A stretch of 14,099 nucleotides of DNA, taken from NCBI GenBank assembly GCA_014376325.1, contig JACMRP010000110.1:1-14099 (forward strand), read 5' to 3'. The first letter of the stretch is position 1, and each line of letters starts with the position of its first letter. Origin of the DNA: Pseudobdellovibrionaceae bacterium. Its GTDB lineage: Bacteria > Bdellovibrionota > Bdellovibrionia > Bdellovibrionales > Bdellovibrionaceae. The notes under the pieces were generated by a model. It was not told the DNA's origin, made no database searches, and saw only the letters and a program-made list of their open reading frames with translations. Shown piece by piece: positions 1 through 7,468 of the stretch. The position numbers and the translations under genes are program-made.

Positions 1-860
1 ACCGCGCCAATCGTTAAGCCGCCTTCGAGGCTGATCCACCCACCGAAGTACAATGCCGAAGTAATCACCACCCCCGTAAAGCAATTCATGATGGGGAACA
101 TTCCCGCGTAAGCTTTGACAGACTTCATGTTGCTGTCGCGATACTCATCGGACAAGGTCCTAAACAATTGCAAATTCTTTGGCACGCGATTGTAAAGCTG
201 CACAACCTTGATGCCGTTCAGGTTTTCCGCGAGGAATGAATTAATATTCGAGAGCTTCTTTTTCTGGTCTCGCAGAATATCGCGAATCTTATTACTTAAG
301 AGGATTGCGCCACCGATGAACAGGGGCGAAAACAACAAAGTGATTACGGTCAACTTCACCGAAATGAAAGACATCGCAATCACGATCGCGACGACATTGA
401 CCGCGTTGATGAAGATATTAATGACGCCGTCCGTGAACAGATCACCAAGTGCGCTCACATCATTCGCGATACGCGTGACGGTCCGACCGGTCGGGGTTTT
501 ATTGAAATACTGCAGCGGCAACGCCTGCGTATGACGAATCAAATCTTCGCGCAAATAATACAGAACGCGATTCCCTAGAAGCTGAAACATATAGGTCTGG
601 GAAAAGCTCAAGATCGTCCGCGAAACTTCCAGGCCGAGGTAAATTAAGGCCATCATCTTAAACAGCGATATATCTTTTGCGACGACGCCGTGATCGATCG
701 CGTAGCCGATGATCAGCGGAATCATCCGCGAAATCCCGGTGAGTAGCAAAATAATCAACATCACCGCCGCGAACATCCAAGGATGGCGACGAGTGTAAGG
801 CCACAGGCGCTTGAACATGATTCGGTAGGTGACCTTCGTACTTACGACATCTTCATTCAT
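1..860 (-). CDS. ABC exporter half-transporter, MdlB-like, transmembrane part only (runs off the left edge)
   Basis: The minus strand reads open from an ATG at 860 to the window edge, giving 286 residues of a type-I ABC exporter transmembrane domain. Hydrophobic segments lie at about residues 28-52, 66-90, 143-164, 169-187 and 252-272. Between them are typical coupling-loop sequences: NKTPTGRTVTRIANDVSAL at 120-138, and ENLNGIKVVQLYN at 212-224. The ATPase domain lies outside the window. The start is strongly supported: AGGAGG sits six bases upstream of ATG, and the start overlaps the stop of the preceding exporter gene by eight bases (ATGAATGA), so the two are translationally coupled. It is probably the partner of that gene in a heterodimeric inner-membrane exporter of the MdlAB/BmrCD type. 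The substrate cannot be told from sequence. Confidence 0.9.
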   Translation of the reverse strand, partial: MNEDVVSTKVTYRIMFKRLWPYTRRHPWMFAAVMLIILLLTGISRMIPLIIGYAIDHGVVAKDISLFKMMALIYLGLEVSRTILSFSQTYMFQLLGNRVLYYLREDLIRHTQALPLQYFNKTPTGRTVTRIANDVSALGDLFTDGVINIFINAVNVVAIVIAMSFISVKLTVITLLFSPLFIGGAILLSNKIRDILRDQKKKLSNINSFLAENLNGIKVVQLYNRVPKNLQLFRTLSDEYRDSNMKSVKAYAGMFPIMNCFTGVVITSALYFGGWISLEGGLTIGA

Positions 861-2622
861 GGTTCACCTCCTGACTGCTTTGCACGTTCACAATCGTGCG
901 GAAGGTCGGGCTAAAATCCATCAACTCGGGCACGGTGCCGAGCGCCTCCATCAGGCCTTCCTTCAGCACGATGATGCGATCGGTGCTCTTCAATGAACTC
1001 AGGCGGTGCGCGACCGTCAGCCGCGTTTGCCGAGCGGAGTTCGCACGCAGCAGTTCGTCTTCGATCATCTTTTCGGTCCGCGTGTCGACGGCGCTCAGTG
1101 AATCATCCAGAATCAAGAACGGCGAAGTCAGAATGAGCCCGCGCGCGATGCTGAGCCTTTGCTTTTGTCCGCCGGAAAGATTCACTCCGCGTTCGCCCAG
1201 TTGCGAATCAAACTTCTGCGGAAGATTCGCGATCTCTCCGCTGATATTTACGACGTCGGTCATGCGGGACACCATCGTGAAGTCCGGATCTTCGCGCATC
1301 CCGTAGCTGACGTTTCTAGAAACCGTTTCGCTGAAAAGAAAAACTTCTTGAGTGACGAGAACCATTTGCGAACGCAGGCTCGTCAGCGTGAATTTTTCAA
1401 TCGGAAGGCCGTTGATCAGAATCTGGCCTTCGATGACGGGATACAATCGCAAAATTAAATTCACGAGCGTGCTTTTGCCCGAGCCCACTTGGCCCATCAG
1501 ACCAACGTGTTCGCCCGACGCAATTTTAAAAGATATATCTTTGAGTGCGTAAACTTCCGTACCCGGATACTTAAAAGAAACGCTCTTGAATTCAAGAGTT
1601 TCAAAACGAGATAGCGCAATTTCGCCCGTATCCGGAATGTCGGTTTCTTGAGTCATCACTTCTTTAATCCGGGTCAGTGAAGCGCGGCCTTTTTCGTAGT
1701 ATGAAAACCCGAGTCCCAAAGCAGTCACGGGCCAAACCATTTTCTGAATGTAACGATGGAAAGCGACGAAGGTTCCGATCGTGACCGCCCCCGTGTACAA
1801 ATCATTCGCCGCAATGAAGAAAAGAATCACCGAGCCGCCGGTCACGCCAAATTCCATCACGGGCATGAAGAAGGAATCGACCAACGCCACTTTGTTATTA
1901 GATTTTTCAACTTTGCGGCTGGCTTCGCAGAACATTTGCGTGCGGTGCTCTTCTTGCGCGTAGGATTTAACCACGCGAATGCCGCCGATCGTTTCTTGCG
2001 TGACGCCGGTCAGATCCGCAAAACGATCCTGTGAGATTTTATAGTTGGTGTAGATCAACTTCATCACCTTATTAATAAGGAAAGGCACGAGCGGAAGAAA
2101 AATCAAAGTCTGCCATGTCCACGTGAAATTCATCGTGAACATGATCGGTAAAATAATTGCTAGATAAATCAGACCGTCCAAGAAGATTAACAGACCGGGA
2201 CCGATGGCCTGACGGAAAGACGATACGTCATTCGTAACGACGCTCATCAATTCGCCGATTTGGTTCTTGTGAAAGAACGTCGGACCTAAAGTCGTAAAGT
2301 GTTTAAAAATACGCTGCCTCATATCTTCCATCGCGTAGGTATGGAATTTTCCAAAGCTACGGCGCCATCCGTACCGAAAAATCCCGAGCGCGGTGAGCGC
2401 CGCCACGAGCAAAGCGGAGGTGCGAGCGAGTTCACCGAGTGGCAAATGTTTTTCGATCTGGTCAATTCCGATCTTCAGCAATAGCGGGTAAGCCCCATCC
2501 AGGAAGTTCGTAAACGAAAGCAAAAAGATGCCGGTAAAAAAAGCACGCGGTTGGTATCGAATGTAATGAAGCAACGGACGCCGAAACAGCTCCGTATTTT
2601 CGGTAAATGCAGTGGCAGACAT
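853..2622 (-). CDS. ABC exporter half-transporter (permease-ATPase fusion), MdlA-like
   Basis: A 589-residue inner-membrane exporter subunit. Residues 1 to about 325 form the six-helix transmembrane domain and about 340-589 the ATPase domain. Visible motifs: Walker A GQVGSGKS (377-384), Q-loop Gln425, signature LSGGQ (482-486), Walker B LILDD (503-507), D-loop SAVD (510-513) and H-loop His539. The residue after the Walker B Asp is Asp507 rather than the usual catalytic Glu. Known asymmetric heterodimeric exporters of the TM287/288 and BmrCD type carry this substitution in one subunit. The reading frame stays open upstream to a TTG at 2751, but the ATG at 2622 gives the family's usual length and N-terminus, so I chose it. 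It lacks a strong Shine-Dalgarno sequence. The stop overlaps the start of the next exporter gene. Confidence 0.93.
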   Translation of the reverse strand: MSATAFTENTELFRRPLLHYIRYQPRAFFTGIFLLSFTNFLDGAYPLLLKIGIDQIEKHLPLGELARTSALLVAALTALGIFRYGWRRSFGKFHTYAMEDMRQRIFKHFTTLGPTFFHKNQIGELMSVVTNDVSSFRQAIGPGLLIFLDGLIYLAIILPIMFTMNFTWTWQTLIFLPLVPFLINKVMKLIYTNYKISQDRFADLTGVTQETIGGIRVVKSYAQEEHRTQMFCEASRKVEKSNNKVALVDSFFMPVMEFGVTGGSVILFFIAANDLYTGAVTIGTFVAFHRYIQKMVWPVTALGLGFSYYEKGRASLTRIKEVMTQETDIPDTGEIALSRFETLEFKSVSFKYPGTEVYALKDISFKIASGEHVGLMGQVGSGKSTLVNLILRLYPVIEGQILINGLPIEKFTLTSLRSQMVLVTQEVFLFSETVSRNVSYGMREDPDFTMVSRMTDVVNISGEIANLPQKFDSQLGERGVNLSGGQKQRLSIARGLILTSPFLILDDSLSAVDTRTEKMIEDELLRANSARQTRLTVAHRLSSLKSTDRIIVLKEGLMEALGTVPELMDFSPTFRTIVNVQSSQEVNHE

Positions 2623-2705
2623 GGACAGTAATATCGCCCGGAAGCACAAATGCAGCAACGAAAATGAAAAACAACAAAACAAAATTTCCGAAGGCAAGAT
2701 CAGAA

Positions 2706-2748
2706 GGCTGTTTCCTAGACGGCTGTTCTTCCAACGGCTGTAGGCTGT
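2706..2748. repeat. Short direct repeats GGCTGT, three at exact 15-base spacing plus a fourth
   Basis: GGCTGT occurs at 2706-2711, 2721-2726, 2736-2741 and 2743-2748. The first three are spaced exactly 15 bases apart. On the minus strand they read ACAGCC and lie about 85-125 bases upstream of the chosen start of the first ABC exporter gene. They could be binding sites for a regulator of that operon, or chance. No supporting promoter hexamers were convincing next to them. Confidence 0.4.
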
Positions 2749-2764
2749 CAAACAATCGCGAAAG

Positions 2765-2973
2765 TCGCCCAGCAGGGCGAGGCCGTGAGGCCCGACGGCA
2801 GGAGCCGGAGCACTTCAGGATTCACGGCAGGGACGCCGGCGCGAGCGGAGATGGGAATTTCGATTCTGTAAGCTCCGGGTGTCGGTCGAGACCGAACTTC
2901 TTCCCCTGAGTCCATGCAATCAGGGGCTCGCGGCCCCCGAACCCCGCTAACTTTGCGCATCGTGCGCAAAGTT
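2765..2973. other. Palindrome-rich intergenic block (candidate dispersed repeat or structured RNA)
   Basis: This part of the 450-base gap between the protease and the ABC exporter genes is packed with perfect inverted repeats. The stems are at 2765-2780 (TCGCCC/GGGCGA), 2781-2792 (GGCC/GGCC), 2796-2807 (CGGC/GCCG), 2855-2866 (GAAT/ATTC around TTCG), 2882-2895 (TCGGT/ACCGA), 2903-2926 (CCCCTGA/TCAGGGG), 2923-2937 (GGGGC/GCCCC) and 2949-2973 (11 base pairs, AACTTTGCGCA, three-base loop). Five of the eight have four-base loops. The block is GC-rich, while the flanking bases (2640-2700, 2990-3060) are AT-rich. An 88-codon frame with a TTG start (minus, 3014-2748) crosses the block but is probably incidental. 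I do not recognise it as a named RNA family. A REP/BIME-like repeat or a structured transcript are the main options. Confidence 0.55.
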
Positions 2974-3016
2974 CCTTGTCGCTTAGGATTTAATTTCGCG
3001 ATGTCGTTTTCCAAAT

Positions 3017-3050
3017 AAAAAAAGGAATCGCTTTCGCAATCCCTTTTTCA
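3017..3050 (-). terminator. Intrinsic terminator of the subtilisin-like protease gene
   Basis: On the minus strand an eight-base-pair stem, GGGATTGC/GCGATTCC (two G-T pairs), is closed by a GAAA tetraloop (stem arms 3036-3043 and 3024-3031) and is followed by seven T (3023-3017). It lies about 25 bases beyond the protease stop codon. A-rich sequence on the other side means it could also act on plus-strand transcripts. Confidence 0.85.
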
Positions 3051-3072
3051 TTCCAAAATCAGAATTTAAATC

Positions 3073-4521
3073 CTAGTAATGCAGTAACGCATTAACATCC
3101 AATTTACCTTCGCTAACAAGTTTCCCTGCCGCCGCCGGAATTTTCTTTGCGCTGCCCAGGATTGCCGCTTTCACGTCTCTCCAAGTTTTTTCTGGGTGTG
3201 CGGACCAGTACAGTGCCGCAGCTCCCGCAACGTGTGGACACGCCATAGATGTTCCGTCCCAAGTTGCGTGGAAACCGAATTTGTCGATGACCGTGTCGGA
3301 GTAAAGACTGCCAACCGTTGTTGAATAAACTTTTACGCCGGGTGCTCCGATGTGAACGGTTTTAACACCCCAGTTCGAGAATGAACCGAGCGCATCGTTC
3401 GCGTCCAAAGCCGCCACCGAAATAATGTTTTCGTGGTTGTAAGTCGCAGGGTAAGACGGTTTTGGATCCGTGTCGTTGCTGTAACCAACACCTTGGTGAC
3501 CGTTGCCGGCCGCCGCGATGAACAGAACGCCTTTATCTTGCGCGTACTGAACGGCATCACGCAATGCTTGGTTCTCTGTGCCTTCTGCTGGGTCTTCGCC
3601 TTCAGATCCCCAAGAGTTTGAAAGAACTTTCGCTCCGTTATCAACTGCGTAGCGAATCGCTTTGATCGCCGCGGCCGTCGTACCTTGTCCTTTTTCAGAG
3701 ATAAAACGCAGAGCCATGATTTTTACGTTTGGTGCAACACCGGCAACGCCGATACCGTTATCACTGCGTGCGGCAACGTTGCCCGCGCAATGAGTTCCGT
3801 GACCTGGGTTACCGCCGGTCAGTAACTGCAAAGGCTCAACCGCTAAATCGTAAGGCTTGTTGTCGTTAGAGACGAAGTCCCAGCCGGCGACGTCATCGAT
3901 GTAGCCGTTGCCGTCATCGTCGATGCCGTTCGCGGGAATCTCTTTCGTGTTTCTCCAAAGATTTGGAAGTAAATCTTCGTGAGTGTAGTCCACGCCCGTA
4001 TCAATCACCGCCACAATCATGTCTGGAGAGCCTTTGCTCACTTTCCAAGCATCTTGAACGCCGATGTTGATCATGCCCCATTGATTTCCAACCAAAGGAT
4101 CTGGTCCGGTTTTCTGTTGTGGCGCATCAGGGATCGCTGGATTATCGGTGTACTTAGGATCTTTCGGAGCGGCCGCTTGCGGTTGGCGAGCCAGCATCTT
4201 TTGAACCGCCGCGCGACGAAGTGGATCTTGAATCTTGTAGTCTTCTAATAAATGAATCGGGTAGTTCGGTTGTACGTACTCTATATTTGAGTTCTTCATT
4301 AGCGAAGTCGTGCTTATCACGCTGCGTCCGCCTTGAATGTGAACCCATTGGTCTGAAAGTTGTTCTACTTTCGCGCCGCTGCCTTCAAATTGTGCAAACA
4401 TTTGCATGTTGTAAGCCGAATTTGGCTTGAGCTTGATCAGTAGATCTTGCTTGGTATCTTTGGGCGCTGCGTGTGCCGTCATGGTCAGACTCAGAGCTGC
4501 TGTCAGAATGTGCAGTAACAT
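3073..4521 (-). CDS. Secreted subtilisin-like serine protease (peptidase S8)
   Basis: A 482-residue exported endopeptidase. Residues 1-18 form a signal peptide ending AHA, probably followed by an inhibitor-like propeptide to about residue 90 and a linker. The S8 catalytic domain spans roughly 145-460. The full catalytic set is visible: Asp174 in VIDTGVD, His241 in GHGTHCAG, oxyanion Asn340 in AAAGN and nucleophile Ser425 in DGTSMACPHVAG. Residues 201-210 (DDDGNGYIDD) look like a calcium-binding loop of the kind found in thermitase-type subtilases. There is no obvious C-terminal anchoring or sorting domain, so release to the periplasm or outside is expected. The ATG at 4521 is preceded by GAGAGGGG at suitable spacing. 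The gene is transcribed away from the nuo operon and ends at its own terminator. Substrate unknown; a nutritional or predatory role would be a guess. Confidence 0.95.
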   Translation of the reverse strand: MLLHILTAALSLTMTAHAAPKDTKQDLLIKLKPNSAYNMQMFAQFEGSGAKVEQLSDQWVHIQGGRSVISTTSLMKNSNIEYVQPNYPIHLLEDYKIQDPLRRAAVQKMLARQPQAAAPKDPKYTDNPAIPDAPQQKTGPDPLVGNQWGMINIGVQDAWKVSKGSPDMIVAVIDTGVDYTHEDLLPNLWRNTKEIPANGIDDDGNGYIDDVAGWDFVSNDNKPYDLAVEPLQLLTGGNPGHGTHCAGNVAARSDNGIGVAGVAPNVKIMALRFISEKGQGTTAAAIKAIRYAVDNGAKVLSNSWGSEGEDPAEGTENQALRDAVQYAQDKGVLFIAAAGNGHQGVGYSNDTDPKPSYPATYNHENIISVAALDANDALGSFSNWGVKTVHIGAPGVKVYSTTVGSLYSDTVIDKFGFHATWDGTSMACPHVAGAAALYWSAHPEKTWRDVKAAILGSAKKIPAAAGKLVSEGKLDVNALLHY

Positions 4522-4553
4522 GAATATCCCCTCTCATGTTGATTTGTAAAACC

Positions 4554-4571
4554 TAGACCTTCGTTGGTCTA
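4554..4571. promoter_or_regulatory. Inverted repeat TAGACC-TTCGTT-GGTCTA upstream of the protease gene
   Basis: A perfect six-base-pair palindrome with a six-base loop starts 33 bases upstream of the protease start, in the 219-base divergent region shared with nuoB. It could be an operator or a hairpin in the protease mRNA leader. There is no T-run, so it is not a terminator. Confidence 0.35.
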
Positions 4572-4680
4572 TGCAAACTGTAATTGTAGAAACAAGGTCG
4601 CGATGGAAGCAAATGCAAAGCGAACAAACAAAGCGCACGCGTTGAATTGATGAGAGCCACTCTCGAAAATATCTATCTAG

Positions 4681-4709
4681 TTGTCATGTCTCGAGAATTT
4701 CGGTAACTA
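4681..4709 (+). promoter_or_regulatory. Candidate promoter for the nuo operon
   Basis: TTGTCA (4681-4686, five of six matches to the -35 consensus) lies 17 bases from TAACTA (4704-4709, a poor -10). Its position, just upstream of the nuoB ribosome binding site, is right. The weak -10 means this is a suggestion only. Confidence 0.25.
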
Positions 4710-4740
4710 ATTGATAGTCAAATGAAAAAGAGGTGTGCAA

Positions 4741-5310
4741 ATGAATGCAGGTGATGCAAATACCGGCGTAACTTCCAGCGCGATTCTTCAGTCGCCGACG
4801 CAGTCGGTGGACGACATGTCCCGCAGCTACGCGTTTACAACTCGTCTTGATGATCTCGTAGCGTGGGGACGAAAAAATTCTTTATGGCCAATGCCTTACG
4901 GAACTGCTTGTTGCGGAATCGAACTGATGTCCGTGATGGGACCTCGTTATGACTTGGCTCGTTTTGGAGCTGAAGTTGTGCGATTCTCTCCTCGCCAAGC
5001 AGATTTACTTTTGGTGGCGGGAACGATCACGGAAAAAATGGCGCCGGTCCTCGTGCGCATTTACGAACAAATGTTAGATCCAAAATTTGTGATCTCGATG
5101 GGCGCATGTGCAAGCTCGGGCGGATTTTACCGCGCTTACCACGTTCTTCAAGGAGCGGACAAAGTGATTCCGGTCGACGTTTACGTCCCGGGATGTCCCC
5201 CGACTCCAGAAGCCGTTTTAGACGGCATCATGGCGTTGCAACGAATGATCGCGAAGCATCAACCACGTCCTTGGAAGGACAATTGGAAATCACCGTATGA
5301 GCAAGCTTGA
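4741..5310 (+). CDS. nuoB: NADH:quinone oxidoreductase (complex I) subunit B
   Basis: A 189-residue NuoB. This peripheral-arm subunit holds the terminal iron-sulfur cluster N2, which hands electrons to quinone. The four N2 cysteines are present: the adjacent pair Cys57-Cys58 in GTACCGIE, Cys123 in GACASSGG and Cys152 in [11 protein letters not shown] chose the ATG at 4741 over an in-frame GTG at 4735, because AGAGG (4729-4733) sits seven bases before the ATG but is too close to the GTG. About 25 residues precede the conserved core, slightly more than in short NuoB proteins. It is the first gene of a six-gene operon and overlaps nuoCD by 14 bases. No nuoA lies upstream, where it is normally found; the neighbour is the divergent protease gene. 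Confidence 0.97.
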   Translation: MNAGDANTGVTSSAILQSPTQSVDDMSRSYAFTTRLDDLVAWGRKNSLWPMPYGTACCGIELMSVMGPRYDLARFGAEVVRFSPRQADLLLVAGTITEKMAPVLVRIYEQMLDPKFVISMGACASSGGFYRAYHVLQGADKVIPVDVYVPGCPPTPEAVLDGIMALQRMIAKHQPRPWKDNWKSPYEQA

Positions 5311-6979
5311 AGTATTAAAGCAAGACCTCGCGACTTCGCTGAAGGTTGATAATTATAAATTTATTCAGTCCGTCGGTGACGACGTATTAGAAATTCCAAA
5401 AGAAGACATCGTTCCAGTTTTGCGAAAGCTCAAAGAACTGCAGCGGTTCGATTTCTTGATGGACATTTGCGGAGTGGATTACCCCAAGCGCGCGAAGCGT
5501 TTCGACGTGGTTTACCACATGTTCAGCTCAAAAGATGCTTCTCGACTGCGCATTAAATGCCAAGTCGGTGAGGGCGAATCGATCGACACTGCCACTACAA
5601 CATGGGTCGGCGCTGATTGGTTTGAACGCGAAGCTTTTGATATGTTCGGAATTCATTTTAAAGGTCACCCGAACTTGCGCAAAATTTTGACCCATCATCA
5701 GTTCGTCGGCCATCCGCTACGTAAAGACTACGAAGCGGATGCTCAACAGCATTGCACTTCGGTCATGCCGATCCGTTTCGATAACGAGCCGGGCGTGGAC
5801 GGCAGCATCCTTGACGACCGTTACGTTCCGCTAAATATCGGACCTTCGCATCCAGCGATGCACGGAACTTTGCGCGTGATGGTCGAGCTCGATGGGGAAA
5901 CCATCGTTCGTGCGACTCCAGAAATTGGTTACCTGCACCGTTGCTTCGAAAAGATGGCAGAGACTCATCCGTACAACCAGGTGATCCCTTATACGGATCG
6001 TTTGAACTATTGCTCGGCACCGATGAATAATGTCGGTTACTGCAAAGCGGTTGAAAGACTTCTGAACGTCGAGATCCCGCCGAAAGCGCAAGCGATGCGC
6101 GTGGTTCTTTGCGAATTATCCCGCATCATAGATCACATTATTTCGGTCGGTACCGGCGGTGTGGATTTGGGTGCGTTGTCTGCGTTCTTCCATCTATTCA
6201 CGTATCGCGAAAAAGTTTACACCTTGTTTGAAAAACTTTGCGGATCACGTTTGACCGTGGCGATGACCCGCGTGGGTGGCATGGCTCAAGACGCGCCCGA
6301 GGGCTGGTGGGATGACGTTCTCGTGTTCTGTAAGGACATGCGGACCGAAATCGACGAGATCACTCGATTGATGCTCGATAACAAAATCTTTATCAAAAGA
6401 ACTCAAGGCGTTTGCCCGATCACCGCGACCGAAGCGGTTCAGTGGGGTTACACGGGTCCATTGCTCCGCGCATGCGGCGTGAATCTGGATTTACGTAAGT
6501 CGGCGCCTTACTACGGTTACGACGCTCTGGATTTTGACGTTCCGGTTGGGACTAACGGCGACATCTACGATCGTTATTTGGTTCGCATCGAAGAGATGAA
6601 ACAAAGTGTTCGTATCATCGAACAGATTTGTAAGAATCCTCCGGGCGGCGATTACACGATTCGCGACAAGGGCATCGTGCTTCCAGAGAAAAAAGACGTT
6701 TACGGAAACATCGAAGGTCTGATGAATCACTTCATGTTGGTGATCAAAGGTTTACGTCCACCTGCGGGCGAAGTTTACGATGCGACGGAAGCGGCGAATG
6801 GCGAATTGGGTTTCTACTTGATCAGTGATGGTTCTGCGAATCCTTACCGTTTAAAAGTACGACCGCCATGTTTCGCGATCTACCAATCATTCCCTTCCAT
6901 CGTGAAGGGCTCGATGATTGCGGACGCGATCGCGACCATCGCAAGTATGAACCTGATCGCTGGCGAATTAGACAGATAG
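5297..6979 (+). CDS. nuoC: NADH:quinone oxidoreductase subunit CD (fused NuoC-NuoD)
   Basis: A 560-residue natural fusion of the NuoC (about 1-150) and NuoD (about 176-560) subunits, as also found in E. coli. The NuoC signature [17 protein letters not shown] lies at 109-125. NuoD opens with [13 protein letters not shown] at 180-192 and contains [11 protein letters not shown] (212-222) and [14 protein letters not shown] (235-248). It ends in the usual GELDR. By family knowledge, the His of the GPSHP loop and the Tyr of the RLNY segment (Tyr238) belong to the quinone pocket next to cluster N2. NuoCD carries no cluster itself. The gene overlaps the end of nuoB by 14 bases and is followed 15 bases later by nuoE. 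Length and motifs are complete, so it should be functional. Confidence 0.97.
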   Translation: MSKLEVLKQDLATSLKVDNYKFIQSVGDDVLEIPKEDIVPVLRKLKELQRFDFLMDICGVDYPKRAKRFDVVYHMFSSKDASRLRIKCQVGEGESIDTATTTWVGADWFEREAFDMFGIHFKGHPNLRKILTHHQFVGHPLRKDYEADAQQHCTSVMPIRFDNEPGVDGSILDDRYVPLNIGPSHPAMHGTLRVMVELDGETIVRATPEIGYLHRCFEKMAETHPYNQVIPYTDRLNYCSAPMNNVGYCKAVERLLNVEIPPKAQAMRVVLCELSRIIDHIISVGTGGVDLGALSAFFHLFTYREKVYTLFEKLCGSRLTVAMTRVGGMAQDAPEGWWDDVLVFCKDMRTEIDEITRLMLDNKIFIKRTQGVCPITATEAVQWGYTGPLLRACGVNLDLRKSAPYYGYDALDFDVPVGTNGDIYDRYLVRIEEMKQSVRIIEQICKNPPGGDYTIRDKGIVLPEKKDVYGNIEGLMNHFMLVIKGLRPPAGEVYDATEAANGELGFYLISDGSANPYRLKVRPPCFAIYQSFPSIVKGSMIADAIATIASMNLIAGELDR

Positions 6980-6994
6980 GCTGGAGTAAAAAAT

Positions 6995-7468
6995 ATGTTT
7001 CAATTGTCTGAAGACGGAATCAAACAGGTAAAGCACGAGCTTTCACGCTACGAAGTGAAGGACTCTGCTATCATTCCAAGTCTGTACATCGCGCAGAAAG
7101 AGAACAACGGCTGGATCAATAATGACGTGATCCTGGGTCTTGCGAAGGTGATGGATATCCCCGAGAGCAAGATCAACGAAGTTTTCAAATTCTATACGAT
7201 GTTCAACCAAAAGCCGGTCGGCAAATATCACATTCAGGTGTGTACGAATATCTCGTGCGCCTTGAATAACAGTCGCGAACTGGCGACGCACATTTGTAAC
7301 GAGCTCAATGTTAAATTCGACCAAGTTTCTCCGGACGGACGTTTCACCGTTTCTAAAGTGGAATGTTTGGGATCTTGCGGGACGGCGCCGATGATGCAAG
7401 TTAACGATCGCTACTACGAAAATCTGACTCACGAATCAGCTATGAATCTGCTGCGAGGAATGAAGTAA
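6995..7468 (+). CDS. nuoE: NADH:quinone oxidoreductase subunit E (24 kDa, thioredoxin-like)
   Basis: A 157-residue NuoE, part of the NADH dehydrogenase module. It binds the off-path [2Fe-2S] cluster N1a. All four ligands are visible: Cys83 and Cys88 (VCTNISCAL), then Cys124 and Cys128 (VECLGSCGTAP). The N-terminal helical segment before residue 75 and the thioredoxin-like C-terminal half match the family. The start ATG follows GGAG at a normal distance. The stop shares one base with the nuoF start (TAATG), so the two partner subunits are translationally coupled. Confidence 0.96.
   Translation: MFQLSEDGIKQVKHELSRYEVKDSAIIPSLYIAQKENNGWINNDVILGLAKVMDIPESKINEVFKFYTMFNQKPVGKYHIQVCTNISCALNNSRELATHICNELNVKFDQVSPDGRFTVSKVECLGSCGTAPMMQVNDRYYENLTHESAMNLLRGMK

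Noticed and set aside
208..534. A 108-codon plus-strand frame
   Set aside because: Antisense to the MdlB-like transmembrane domain, which reads cleanly on the minus strand.
2623..2751. A 43-residue N-terminal extension of the first ABC exporter from a TTG start
   Set aside because: No ribosome site precedes it, it is not family-like, and the ATG at 2622 gives a normal-length protein.
2748..3014. An 88-codon minus-strand frame with a TTG start between the protease and the ABC exporter
   Set aside because: It covers the palindrome-rich block, begins at the terminator T-tract with no ribosome site, and resembles no family I know. Its openness is probably a by-product of GC-rich inverted repeats.
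4735..4740. GTG start for nuoB two codons upstream of the chosen ATG
   Set aside because: The ribosome binding site AGAGG is only one base from the GTG but seven from the ATG.
7043..7432. A 129-codon minus-strand frame
   Set aside because: Antisense to nuoE, with no start signal or family resemblance.
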